Shown: piece by piece, positions 43,351-55,255 of the stretch
Position numbering within the stretch: the stretch's first letter is position 1
Layout: every line of letters begins with the position of its first letter
Assembly: GCF_029931775.1 (NCBI RefSeq)
Contig: NW_026612050.1
Span: 434,001-498,000 of the forward strand
Source: Euleptes europaea
Lineage: Eukaryota; Chordata; Lepidosauria; Squamata; Sphaerodactylidae
Length of the DNA: 64,000 bases
Direction: 5' to 3'
The notes under the pieces: generated by a model
Told to the model about the DNA's origin: nothing
Seen by the model: only the letters and a program-made list of their open reading frames with translations
Database searches by the model: none
Translations under genes and position numbers: made by a program

Positions 43351-46300
43351 TGTCCCTTTAAGAGTCTCCGGCCCCTGCGCTGCTGCTGCGTGCGCTCCTT
43401 CCACCGAGGTCAGAGAGTGCTCGGCCCGGGTCTGGGCTCAAGCCTTCACTCGTAGGCTCTTGGGCAAGCCTTTCTCTTCCAGTCTTCGTTTTCCAGTAGC
43501 CTATTTGGTAATAATTTGCCTGCCCCACAGGGGTGTAGTCCTGGACTAGTGGGAGATGGATTAATGAGTGCCTGGCATAGTAAAGTGCTCTAGGGAAAGG
43601 GAATGCTAAAAAGACCTGGGATGACTACAGAGCCTCTTTGTTATATGTACAGCACAAGAATCTGAATTATTGGGGTAACAAAATATTGTCGAAGGCTTTC
43701 ACGGTCAGAGTTCATTGGTTCTCGTAGGTTATCCGGGCTGCGTGACCGTGGTCTTGGTATTTTCTTTCCTGACGTTTCGCCAGCAGCTGTGGCAGGCATC
43801 TTCAGAGGAGTCACACTGAAGGACAGTGTCTCTTTCTGACTATATATTACTCTTCCTACACACTTGATACTGAGAGATACTGTCCTTCAGTGTTACTCCT
43901 CTGAAGATGCCTGCCACAGCTGCTGGCGAAACGTCAGGAAAGAAAATACCAAGACCACGGTTACACAGACCTGATAACCTATGAGAACCTATGGGGGTAA
44001 CCTTTTAAAACGAGGGATGCCTTCTCGCTGGCATAAATAACTGTTTCAGTCCAAGAAAGTTAGTGTAAAATGATAGTTATGTTAAAGGGACAGGGCCGCA
44101 TGCAACTTTTTTGTCAGCACTCTTCTTTAAAGTATGGTTAAAGCTGCCCCTTTCCCCCTTCCATTCTTTTTGAGCTACAGTATCAGCTTGTCTGATCAAT
44201 GTTCCTAGGCTGTTTTCCATAATCCTGTCGCACTGATTTGGACATATAGAAATAAATATTTCTAGGAGTATTAATGTTCTAGTTTTCTGCAGTTTCTCAA
44301 CTGTTCTCTCGTCCATGGTTATAATCGCAATTTGCAACTGCATTTTATTCCCATGGTGTTATTCTTCATGTCTGAGTATCTGTAATTTAGGCCACACTCC
44401 TGAAGCATCCATGAAATCCTGTTTATAAATTCCTAATCCTGTAATCTGAATCAAGAGGGAATTACAAAAGATTATATTCAGGAAGAGCCAGGGAGCATTC
44501 ATTAAACGTGGATGAAATTAACATAATTATCTGAGTTTTATACACGGAGTCAGCCTTGGGCTTTGAACCAAAATTTGTCAATGACAGCAGTGCTGTTAAT
44601 AGTTATCCATTTCACCACCTGGTGTTCATGCTTTAAGAAAACATGGAAGTGTTGGGATTTGAGAGGGTGCAGTGGAATGTGCTTTATCTCTGTTATACTA
44701 TCAAAATAGAATCATCCCATCGATTTTGTTTTATTTTTAGATTGAGAAATCATTTAAAAATGGACTTAAATAAATGTAATGTAGTTACTGTTGTTCAGCT
44801 ACGTCAGGTAAACTTTGACTTTTAAAAAGGTTGTCAAAGGAAGCTGCAGGTCATAGGCAGTTGTTCCACATACCAATAAATTGCCCACTTTCTACTTTCA
44901 CTGATGCTTATGATGCAATGTTATTTTACGGTGGCACTTTGTGACCAGTAGCACTAGCTGATTGCTCTGCAGTCTTTGAAGATGTTGATTTCAAAATATA
45001 AACTACCTCTCTCTGTAATGTTGCCACACTTCAGGACACACCTTAAACATTTTTGCAGCACCCTCATGACAATCATTTGTAGCAATGTAACCTGCCTGTG
45101 CCATAATTCTGGTATTCCTTTATGACTCTAATTGCTCCTCAAAAAAGGAATATTGAAAAACTGAGTCACAGAATCATAGAGTTGGTAGGGGCCATATAGG
45201 CCATCTAATCCAACCCCCTGCTTAATGCAGGATCAGCCTAGAGCATCCCTGACAAGAGTTCATCCAGCTGCTGCTTAAACACTGCCAGAGAGGAGGAGCT
45301 CACCACCTCCCTAGGCAGCCGATTCCACTGCTGAACCACTCTTACTCTAGCTGGTACCTTTCCTGAATTATTAGGAGGCCCAGCTACCTGCAGTGAGAGG
45401 AAAGGTTAAACCATTTGAGGCATTTTAGTTCAGAAAAAAGTCAGTTGAAAGGTGGGGAACATGAAAGATACCTAAGTAATTGCAGTTGGGGACACTTTTT
45501 CACCTAGTCATAAAGCTAGAATTTGGGATCATTCAGTGAAGTTAACAGTACATTCAGGATAGCAAAAGAAACTACTAACTTATGCAACTCGTAACCAGTG
45601 GAATTCACTGCTATAAGATAGGATAATGGGTAACAGCTTAACTGATTTTAAAGAAATATAGATGCATTTATAGAGGTTGGAATCATAGAGTTGGAAGGTA
45701 TCTCCAGAGTCATCAAGTTCAACCCCATGCACAATGCAGGAAATTCACAACTCCCTCTCCCCCACACCCCCAGTGACCCCTACTCCATGCCCAGAAGATG
45801 GGGGAGAAAAGCATCCCTCCAGGATCCCTGGCCAATCTAGCCTGGAGGAAAATTGCTTCCTGACCCCAAAGCAGCGATTGGCACTACCATGGTAATGAAA
45901 GAAAGGGCCACGAGAGCCAAACACTGCTGCAGACCTTCCTGCCTTCCCTCTCATGATCTGTCTAAGGTCATAGAATCAGCATTGCTGACAGATGGCCATC
46001 TAGCCTCTGCTTAAAAACGTCCAAAGAAGGAGAGCCCACCACTTCCCGAGGAAGCCTGTTCCACTGAGCAACCGCTCTGTTAGAAAGTTCTTCCTAATGT
46101 TTAGCCAGAAATTTACTTGATGTAATTTCAACCTGTTGGTTCTGGTCCGAGCTTTTGCGGCAGCAGAAAAGAACTCAGCACTATTCTCTATATGACAGCC
46201 CTTCAAGTACTTGAAGACGGATATATCACCTCTCAGTTGTCTCCTCTCCAGGGTAAACATACCCAGTTCCTTCAACCTTTACTCATAGGACTTGGTCTCC

Positions 46301-49068
46301 AGACCCCTCACCGTCTTTCTTGCTTTCCTCTGGACACGTTCCAGCTTGTCTACATCTTTCTTAAATTGTAGTGCCCAAAACTGAACACAAGACTCTAGGT
46401 GAGGTCTAACCAGAGCAGAGTAAAGTGATACCATCACTTCACGTTGTCTGGACACTATACTTCTGTTGATACAGCCCAAGATCGCATTTGCCTTTTTAGC
46501 TACTGCATCACACTGCCGACTCATGTTCAGTGTTTGGTCTACTAAGACCTCAAGATCCTTTTCTGTCTTAGAAGTAAAGACAAGTCTCCCCCATCCTATA
46601 ATTATGCATTTGAATACTACTGATTGGGATTTCTGTTCCTGGATAGGTGCTGTGAAACACAGGCAGGATGCTGCTGTAGTTGTCTTGTTCATGGGCTTTC
46701 TAGAGGCGCCTGGTTGGCACTGTGTGAACAGACTGCTGGCCTTGATGGGCCTTGGTCTGATCCAGCATGGCTTTTCTTTTGTCCTTATGATTCTCTTCTG
46801 CCACTCTCCTTTTACCTTGTTGCATTTTAGAAGTCCCAGTCTGCAGAAATAGAATAAAGTGCTGTAAATCAATCTTCAAGCTTCTTATTTTGAAATTCAT
46901 TTTCTGAACAAGAATGCAAGCTTAGTAAATACACCCTACGAGCAACCTGTATGCTTCTTCTACTACAGAATTATCTCCGCTTAGAGATACATATTGTATT
47001 TATTTGCAGCACTCAGTACAAATATGAAGGTACAAATATGAAGATACGAAGGTCATCCTTGAAAGCTAAAAATTCAATATTGTGCATACCTGTTTGGAAG
47101 TAAGGCTTATTGAATACATGTCCCTCCTAAGTGTTCAGAGCTTTCTTGAAGTGGGAGATAGTTACTTCTGTCAAAATTGTGTTGCTCTTCAAGGTAGAAA
47201 TAAATATCTATGCTGTTTGGTTATCATAAACATTCATAATTCCAGAAGTGGAGCATTTTGGTTGGAGGACATAAAATAGTGCAAGATGACCCAGATGTGC
47301 TCCGTAGCTGATTCTAGTATATATAGGATAACATCTAAATTCTAGCATCTGTGAGTCCTGTGGACAGATTTGAAGCTTGCAGAAATAAAGGTTAACACGT
47401 GATTCACTGTCGTTTATAATGTTTAACCTGAAAAGTTAAGTATTTTTGTCCATGATGTCCTGTATTGTGGCAGAGCAGGACTGTACATTTTAATACTGTA
47501 GTGATCCTTCTTGGGATCCATCTGAGAATAGGATAGTCACAGTGATGTTCATGTTCAAGTCTGCAGTGTATGCCTACACTGGTAGCTGGCATGATGCATT
47601 CACTTTTTAGTGGGGTGAATATTACAATAAACTTTTGCTTTGCCACAGCTCTTTACTTGCCTTTAAGAGAAAGAGCAGTCATGTATACAAAATATGCATA
47701 AATGTTTTCATTTATGTTGAACTCAGTCCTTATCACTAGCCTATGTTGACTTTATTGGACAGCTATGTTTCCAATAGTAGTCCAGTGGTGAAACAAGTAT
47801 CTTTGTAAATGGGAATAAAATCTTGGAATTTAGGAGTGACGTGATTTAACATGTTTTCCGGATTATATATGTTGGTTAATTTTATAGGTCTTATGCTAAT
47901 ACTGTAATTCAGTTACGCAGATAGGTAGATTAGATTTATTAGTTTGCCCCCTTTCTTGTTTTTGATTTGTTTATAAGATTTATATCCCATCCTACAGAAG
48001 TTCTCAGTACAGCTCATGACAGAGATTAAACATTTAGAACCAGTACTAGGATTAATATTTGTGATATTTGAGCAAGTTTTTGGATGCTCTTGTTGGGACT
48101 GAATTGTATGTTTACTGTCTGTGCTGAAAGTGCATAAAATCTATATTTAGTTTGGAGGAATGGCATAAGGAAGCAAGAATTGTTTCCTTTTACTACAGTG
48201 TTACTTTCCTAAACTACTTGTGAGACTGAGGAAGGACACTGATCAGGGTATGTGTTTCATTGGTTCTTGTTATACTGTTCTTCTTGATTAAGTATCAGTA
48301 GAAAGAAATTTGTGGACTAGGAAGATATTTCTTTTTTGTAAGCTTGTCTTTCTGTTTGCATCTGGTATGTAATTTGTATTTCTCTTAATCGTCTTTGGAG
48401 GAATGCTGTTAAGAATTAACATGTGAAGCCATTGCAAGGATAGAAGTTTCACTTCTCAGTTCTTAAGTAGGCTAATGTGATTACTATATTAAATTAAATA
48501 TCTGATGCTATTTCTAGCAATTCTTAATAGAAAACTACAAACCTTGCACAGGTGTGTCTTTTTAGGAGCCAGGACTTGGTAGGTTTGGATATTTGTAGGT
48601 AGCAGTACAAATTACTTGTATTAATTAATTGATTTTAGACATTTAAGATTTTCCCAGCCCTAATACTTTGCTTCAAAATAACCTACTTAATTTACATTCC
48701 AAAAATTTGAGCTGTATGCTGTTGATAGGATGTTCTCATTTTGTTAGACAGCGGCCTAAATTTAGAGCTATAGAACACAGAAGTGTCTAGAAATGAGAAA
48801 TGACAATTGTTAAATGTTTTATAAAACATAATGTGGTTTTTGTATCAGCCATACAGACTTTTTTTTCTTATAGCCGTTTAAGAAGGTTGTTTGTGAAAGT
48901 TATTTTTGTTGGTTAACTCTTAGCTATAGTAAATATAAATGTTGTACTCTTTCTCCCCAGCCCAGTGTATTAATTGTAAGCTACAAAGAATTACCAAAAG
49001 CAGCATTGCAATTTGGGCCCTATGACCAAGCTGAATGGAGGTCTGACAGCACCATGTTAGCTGTTTCG
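43205..49068 (+). CDS. RIC1: RIC1, Golgi RAB6A exchange factor subunit (first two coding exons)
   Basis: RIC1 pairs with RGP1 to activate RAB6A at the Golgi, supporting retrograde transport and recycling of the mannose-6-phosphate receptor. The full protein is about 1,400 residues with N-terminal WD40-type repeats; only the first 83 are visible. Exon 1 (43205-43345, 47 codons) reads [15 protein letters not shown]...IWYSR with donor GTGAGT. Exon 2 (48961-49068, 36 codons) reads [19 protein letters not shown]...[14 protein letters not shown] with acceptor ttctccccag and donor GTGAGT. Both joints are phase 0. The sequence closely follows human RIC1 as I recall it ([35 protein letters not shown]). 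The next exon was not found to the right, so intron 2 exceeds 14.9 kb and the gene runs off the window. Confidence 0.95.
43767..43809 (-). ncRNA. Hammerhead-ribozyme-like motif, minus strand
   Basis: Read on minus: stem I TCCT/AGGA (43809-43806 with 43770-43767), core CTGAAGA (43805-43799), a short stem II GCC/GGC, core GAAA (43778-43775) and triplet GTC (43773-43771). Mirror image of the motif at 43897-43939. Confidence 0.55.
43897..43939 (+). ncRNA. Hammerhead-ribozyme-like motif, plus strand
   Basis: Stem I TCCT (43897-43900) pairs with AGGA (43936-43939). Core CTGAAGA is at 43901-43907, stem II GCC (43909-43911) pairs with GGC (43925-43927), GAAA is at 43928-43931 and triplet GTC at 43933-43935. 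As in the motif at 34877, one unpaired base follows the first core box and stem III is almost absent. Confidence 0.6.
44000..45160. other. RIC1 intron 1, nothing recognised
   Basis: No supported exon or named repeat. Confidence 0.5.
45165..45365 (-). mobile_element. CR1 3' UTR fragment
   Basis: Starts (on +) with cagaatcatagagttggtaggggcc, the complement of the CR1 end signal, and continues ccatctaatccaaccccctgcttaatgcaggatcagcc...ctgctgcttaaacactgccagagaggaggagctcaccacctccctaggcagc, standard CR1 3' UTR. No coding part. Confidence 0.92.
45675..46625 (-). mobile_element. CR1 LINE fragment, RT C-terminus and 3' UTR
   Basis: The 3' end (gaatcatagagttggaagg) is at the left. Minus-strand codons include [47 protein letters not shown] and [20 protein letters not shown]. 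The same subfamily as the CR1 at 60-62 kb, where nearly the same peptide is read. Confidence 0.93.
46660..46800 (+). repeat. Interspersed repeat tail
   Basis: ggctttctagaggcgcctggttggcactgtgtgaacagactgctggccttgatgggccttggtctgatccagcatggcttttc; same family as 29478-29545, here about 140 bp long. Confidence 0.7.
46900..48900. other. RIC1 intron 1, nothing recognised
   Basis: AT-rich, few long frames, no clear repeat except a possible old fragment at about 47970-48010 (tttataagatttatatcccatcc). Confidence 0.5.
48961..49068 (+). CDS. RIC1: RIC1 coding exon 2
   Basis: Sits after a clean polypyrimidine tract (ttgtactctttctccccag) and before GTGAGTAAAG. It is too short to be picked out by length and is recognised by homology to the second blade region of RIC1. 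Confidence 0.95.
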
Positions 49069-49744
49069 GTGAGTAAAGATACTCCTTGAGTTTGTGTGGG
49101 GATGGAATTATGATTCTAAATTAATATGTTGGTAGGGAGATTTAACGTCTGAGTAATTCTCTGTACTGTGGCAAGGGGTAGCTAATTGTGATCTTTATTC
49201 TGATAAACGTTTAGGCATTTATATTCTGCCTTTCTTCTATCACAGAACTCAAGAATACATAGGGTTCCTAGGCAGTCTCTCATCCAGGCACTGGCCACAT
49301 CCAGACCTCTTAACTTCAGCAAATTGTCTATATCATGTCTTGTATCCTGGGACTTGTATGTCATGGCATTGTACAATTTCACTTTGTGGGCTTAATAATG
49401 CTGGGAGGAGTGCCATCTAAGGGGCTGTTACCCATATCAGTTTTCCTGAATTGCATATTAGAAAGAATAAATGTAGGAAAGTGATCAGAGAATGGCAGAA
49501 GATGTGTATTTAATGCCTTTGGTCATGAATTCAAGGGCCCTGTGTATATGTGCTCAATAAGTATCGCGTATGAAGTTATTCACTAACTAGTAGGGAAGGA
49601 GCACTTGTGGAATTGAGACTGGGGTGCAAAGAGGGATGATCGAATCATGTTTAGGAAACTAAATAGGATGGAAGCTTCTAATTTGTGAGAACAAGTTTTC
49701 ATTTGTGGTATTGAAAGTACACATTTCTCTGTGTTTTTTTAATT

Positions 49745-49975
49745 CTGGTGCATAGCATGGTGGTGTGGTTAAAATGTCAGACTAGGGTCTGGGAAACTCG
49801 AGTTCAAATCCCCACTCAGTGAAGAAAGTTTGCTGGATGACCTTAGGCCAGTCACACACACTCAGCCTTACCTACCTCACGGGGTTCTTGTGATAAAACA
49901 GAGGAGAGGAGAATGATTTAAGCCACTTTGGGGCCCCATTGGAGAGAAAGGTGGGATAGAAATGAAGTATATAAA
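49745..49975 (+). mobile_element. tRNA-derived SINE
   Basis: Reads tagcatggtggtgtggttaaaatgtcagactagggtctgggaaactcgagttcaaatcccc (A and B boxes), then gatgaccttaggccagtcacacac and a tail tgggatagaaatgaagtatataaata. Confidence 0.88.
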
Positions 49976-50685
49976 TATATCCAATACTGAACATGGCCCC
50001 AGAATGCAGATCAAAAAAATTCTTACAATTGGGTCATGTACAGATGGAGATTTTCTACAGATTTGTGGGAATTCCAGAGTTTGCAGTAAAATCCAGAAAA
50101 TTTATTGTATATGGCTGTTGGCCATCACAAATATCTCAATGATAGAAAAATCCAAAAAGTTAAACTGTGTGTGTGGGGGGGGGGTATTAAAATCTTCTAA
50201 AAATAGAGAATGCTGAGTGAGATCTTGCAAAATCTCATGAGATCACAGTCAGCAATATAGGGTTGCTTGGAAACAAGGCACTGGAGCCTGGACATAGGCA
50301 ATCTTGGCAGGGCAGAAGGCTCTGGAAAGGTGGGGTGGGGAGAACAGACAGAAAAGTGGTAGGGAGGAATGCAAGGGAGTGTGGAAAATGGGGTAGGGGA
50401 AAGTGGAAAAAGGATGAGAATAGAGAAGATGGGGACAAGTGGGAAGGGATAATATTTCCTTCTCCCATGAGTTTCAGGGATCTTCAGTTTGGGTAAAGTA
50501 TTTCTGATATTAATGTCAATGGGGTGCAATAGTATGAGCCTGAAGGAGGTGGGAGGATAGATTTCTGTTAAAGGAAGCTCTTGCAGCAAAATAGTGTGTA
50601 GGGATTTGAATGACCCTGATATTTTTGCCATCCCTCAAAAAATTCCAAAACTACCCTGGATGTGAGCTTGGCCTGTGGGCTCTCC
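49976..50685. other. RIC1 intron 2, nothing recognised
   Basis: Contains a purine-rich stretch (50290-50450) that opens frames on both strands; no motif. Confidence 0.5.
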
Positions 50686-50689
50686 TGAT

Positions 50690-53600
50690 GCTGCTGGGGA
50701 ATATTATACTAAATCAACACACAGAACTGCCAGGTAGATGAACATATCAATGTGCCTTATGCCAATGATCAGGTTTAATGTATCTACCTCAGATGCCTTT
50801 TCAGGGAAAGGCCACGGGACACTAAGAGGAGGTCTGAGTATTATGATCTCAACAACTTTGGATGTTACCTGCTCCGAACTGTCGCCACTTTAAAAAATGG
50901 CGATGTTGGTGCTTTTGAGTGGGGGAAACAACAGGCTGCTGGTTGTAAATGTGTACCTTCCCCCAGAAAAGCGGGAAATGGAGGAGGAACGCAATTGGTC
51001 AGATCTTGAGAGATATATCTCTGCACTGACACTTGACCTCCCAATGGCTAGATTGCTGCTTTTGGGAGATTTTAATGCATGGTTGGGTCCCAATGATGCC
51101 ATTTTAGAAACTAAATATAAGACAACACTGAAAGACCCAGAGGACAACTTAAGATCTTTCCCACTCCCAGGATCAGACCTGAAATTTTGTGGGTTTATGC
51201 TTTGCTTAACTAACTTTACGACATAGCCTTTACATACTAAATGGCACATCATTAAGGGACCACCCAGGAACCTTAATATTTGTGTCTGACTCTAGGATCA
51301 GCACTATAGATTACATCTTAGTATGCTCACGGCTACTGGGGGAGGTGAGAAACTTCCAGATTCTGCCCTATATGGAAGGAGACCATCTTCCCCTCTTTTT
51401 ACAAATGAGTACCATATTACCCCAATTGCATTCTAGAAAACACACGTCAATATATTTTCCATCCGGCAACCAGGTAGGTTGCAGAGCTAGTTGGACCATC
51501 AGACTCCAGGATAGCCTGAAAGCTTTCCTGGTCAAGCAAAATCTCCAATGGCTCTGTGCAGTGTTTCTTGACCCCTCAGTAAGCCAAACTTCACTATCTA
51601 TGAAAAATGCATTCACAGGTTAAGACCTCTCCTGTTTAGTCCTGCTGGGGAAAAAGGTAAAAATAGTATAACATCTAAACCATGGTTCGATAGAGACTAG
51701 GTAGTAGCATAAAGGGCTTTAGGGGAGGTGTATAGGAAATTTATGACTGCTCCGGTGCATTTAAAAAGTGAAGCACAAAGTAACCTGAAGAACCAGATTT
51801 TTTTTTTAAACAACTAATAGCTCAAAAAAAGAAGGGTCATATAAGAGAACAATGGAGAATACTTATCCAAGCGACCAGAGAAAATAACACCTCACTCTTC
51901 TGGCATCTGACATCCAACTGTATAGCGACCGATTATACCCTACTTGATGCTGTTATTCCAGCAAGTAAATGGGTCTCATACTTCTGGGGCATGTATAGGG
52001 AAGAACAGCTGCCGGCTACACAAGCAGTGGCCTTAGAAGACTTGCCAGAGTGGCCACCTGTCTCCCCAGCAGAGATTCAAGCCCATATAGGACATTTAAG
52101 GAAAGGGTAGATACCAGGAGAGGATGGGATTCCCTCTGAGTTCATTAAAGATCAGGTAGATTGGTGGGCCCCTTTCTTGGCAGCCCTATTTACATTCATT
52201 GATGCTACTGGCTTCATTCCCAAAGATTGGGGGGTGGCGGTGGTTGTACCATTTTTTTAAAAAGGGAGGAGAGACAACCCCACAAACTACAGGCCGATTA
52301 GCCTTTTAAGTGTGATAGGATACCTGTATGCCAGACATCTTCTGGACAAACTTGTTGCTTGGTTCAACCAGGAGAAGGTTATAGTCCAGGCACAGGCCGG
52401 GTTCAGGGAGGGTAGAGGTACGATCGAGCAATGCCTAATCCTCCAACATCTAATTGAGAAATATAGCTCCAGGAAGCTGACCTTGTTATATGCCACCTTT
52501 GTGAACTTTAAGGCAGCTTTCGATTCCATCTTGACGTCTTGGCTGTGGGCAAAACTTGAAACAACCACCATTGATAAGAGGCTCCTCTTCCTAATTCATG
52601 CTCTACATGAGCAGACAGCAATAAAAATTGGATGCAATAGAAATGGGCATTTCAATGAAGCCATCGAAACATTCAAGGGAGTCAGGCAAGGCTGTTTGCT
52701 GGCTCCTATGCTTTTCATTTTTTACATCAACAACCTGGCAGACAGTATGAATTCTGATGCCTTCCATCCACCTAAATTGGCCCAGCAAAACATTCCACTT
52801 CTACTGTACGCAGATGATGTGGTAATCCTTTCGAGAACCCCAGTGGGCATGAGAAGAGCTCTAGCCAGTTTAGCTGACTACTGTATCAGGGAATTGCTTG
52901 TAATAAATGACAGAAAAAACTAAGGTGATCACTTTTGGTAAATATCGTAAAAATGGGGCCTGGCATATAAGGGGGAAAAGAATTGAGCAGGCAAAGTCCA
53001 TCAGATATCTAGGGGTGACTTTCCAATTGAATGGAATAAGAACACCATAGGCAGGCAGCGAATGTTGCTGAAAGATCATCCTACAATATAATAAAATTTT
53101 ACCACACAAGGGGAGCCTATTTTATTCCAGCTACCCTAAGATTGTTCAAGGCAAAGTCTTTGACCCAGATGCTATATGTAACCTTATTGGGTTCTTCTAG
53201 GTCCAGCAATACTTCAAGTACCACCATGCGTATCAAACTCTTGGGTACACCTGGAGACTGGGATGTTAAAGATAGAGGCTAAGATCGGTCTTTCCTCCAT
53301 TTATCTTTGGCTGAATATGCTTGGTGCAACTGAAGGCCTTCTTCATTTTCTCCTTGATGACAATTTTAAACCCAGATGGTGGCAACAGACTGAAAGGCGA
53401 GTCACAAGCTTAGGATACTTCACCCACTCTCTGTTAGAGCTTAATATTGATCAAGCAAAGCAATTAATCAGGCAGAGACTTTTTGAGGAATGTCAAAATG
53501 AGCTTGTGAATTCTCTGGCATTTTTGGCCCCAGACAACAATAGGTATGTGTTAGCGCCAGCAGAATATCTGTCATATCTGGAAATGAACAAACAAGGGCT

Positions 53601-54215
53601 TTTTCACTTGCTAGAAGCTCTGCCCTACCCTCGGCAATCCTAGATTTAAGAGATTGTCCCTGCAAGTTGGGTGAAGTTGAATCTACTGCGCATGTTTTTT
53701 TCAGATGCTCTTTCTATCAGGAAGTCGGATACAAGGTTATTTCCCTCTCCTTAATCTAAAAATGGATAACTCTGAAGAAGGGAGACTGAGGAGTGCCCTA
53801 TGGGAAGGATCAGACCAGAGGGTGAAGCGAGTAGTTAAGTTCTGTGCTGCAATATATAAGATCTGTCAGACAAACCTGGGACTTGGTAATTTAACTTAAA
53901 ATGGAATATGTTTGATTAATTCGAGGTCTGTTTAAATTGTATAAACTGTCTGTGAATCATATATCCCATAGTTTTAGTTACTGTATATTCTCCAATTTTA
54001 ATTCTGTAACTGATACGAATGATTTTAATGGGATTTGCTGTATTAATAAATGAATCTGAATTTGAATGTATCTACCTCAGCAGCTGCTCTCCAGAGCCCC
54101 AGGTACTGAAAAATCATCCCAGCACCTACTGCCTGAGATTATTTTAACTGGAGATTGAACCTGGAACTTTCAGTATACAAAGGTCATGTTCTTTCACTAA
54201 GCTGCAGACTCCTCA
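50690..54215 (-). mobile_element. tRNA-derived SINE split by a LINE
   Basis: The minus-strand SINE head (tgcagcttagtgaaagaacatgacctttgtatactgaaagttccaggttcaatctcc) lies at about 54100-54212, its middle at 54065-54100, and its tail at 50690-50792 (ggtagatacattaaacctgatcattggcataaggcacat). The LINE at 50793-54064 separates the two pieces. Confidence 0.85.
50793..54064 (+). mobile_element. APE-type LINE, 3.3 kb, clade uncertain, with 16-bp TSD
   Basis: Endonuclease part LLVVNVYLPPEKRE...LLLLGDFNAWLG (about 50930-51090) is followed by RT: RPISLLSVIGYLYARHLLDKL, GFREGRGTIEQC, FKAAFDS, GVRQGCLLAPMLFIFYINNL and the active-site block LLYADDVVILS (52800-52830). A C-terminal zinc-type region (CPCKLGEVESTAHVFFRC) comes near 53660-53710. 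The 3' end is tattaataaatgaatctgaatttg. aatgtatctacctcag stands at 50777-50792 and 54065-54080, a perfect 16-bp target duplication, so it is rather young although several stops and frame shifts are present. It is not CR1, BovB or L1; I cannot fix the clade. Confidence 0.88.
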
Positions 54216-55255
54216 TGTGACTGGTGACATTGTCACTGCATTATACTTGCCTTCTAAGATCTTCTCAACTGCCAAATTTTACCCCTCCACTGTGTGGTCA
54301 CTTCAGAGGTAATGGAAGGCTAAGCCCACATTTGAAGCTACTGTGGGGTGAGAGAAGGGAACAGTTGGGCTCAGGCACTGTGCTCCTTTGGTGTGTTGTA
54401 TATCTGAGCTCAATTCTTGTCTCACATGGTCACTCTGAGAATAAAGAGCAGGCTCTCTGTGATTCTGAAGCAACCACAAGGAATTGTCTGGGATCAAAGG
54501 AAGCTTTCTATGAGCCTAATCTTTTTATTGATATTGATTCTTGTTCCAGTGAAGAGGGAGCAAAGAAATAGAATATTTTACTGCCCTTTCTCCTCCTCCC
54601 CCCTCCAAATCCCTTGCTGATTTGTACATTGATATTTCCTTTTTTCATTCTCTTCAATCAGTGGACAGCTGTAACCTGCATCCAGGCATCATAAGCAAAA
54701 CAGTTTTGTGACTGCACAAGACTGTTTAATTGTTGGGCTCATATCTTCTCCCCCTTCATTTCACACTATAGTGGCAAGATTGTAGGCTCTGTGTCTTCTA
54801 TCTCTATATACTGTGCAAGAGAAGAGAGTGTGAGTGGTTGAGCCTGGAAATTAGCCAGATTTTTGTCTTTCATAAAACATCCCAGTTCTCGCTCTGAGGA
54901 GGAGGAAATCTTGAAACATTGGGTGATTCCCACTGGTTGCTCAGGGAGGCAGGATCAAATTTCACCTTCCTGTCTCCTGGGCTTGAATTGCCCCTTCCTC
55001 AGTTCGTTTCCTGCCTAGCACAGGGAGAGCTGCTGCAAATTAGTTTCATTTTTACTTTAGAAAACTCACCTTGTTCTCTCTTTTGCTCTCTGCTGCAAAT
55101 AGCTTTTTTCTTAATTTAGGAAACCTACCTTACTCTATTCTTTCTTTAAAATTCTTTAATTCCTAATCCCACCTCTGAGCTGGCTTTCGCCCTCTCTCCT
55201 GTCAGCCTTGTCTTCCTCTGCCATTTCTCTTTCCCTCTTAGTATTTTTCCTCCCA
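54216..55255. other. RIC1 intron 2, nothing recognised
   Basis: Frames of up to 115 codons without motif. Confidence 0.5.

Larger units (their letters stand above)
43681..43990. mobile_element. Penelope-type palindrome with two hammerhead-like cores
   Basis: Left arm ttgtcgaaggctttcacggtcagagttcattggttctcgtaggttatccgggctgcgtgaccgtggtcttggtattttctttcctgacgtttcgcc and right arm ggcgaaacgtcaggaaagaaaataccaagaccacggttacacagacctgataacctatgagaacc are inverted. The centre (43820-43880) is also palindromic. It lies in RIC1 intron 1. No coding part of a retroelement is attached. Confidence 0.65.

Noticed and set aside
50235-50631. 144-codon Pro/Leu/Phe-rich minus-strand frame
   Set aside because: Complement of a purine-rich intron stretch; no motif.
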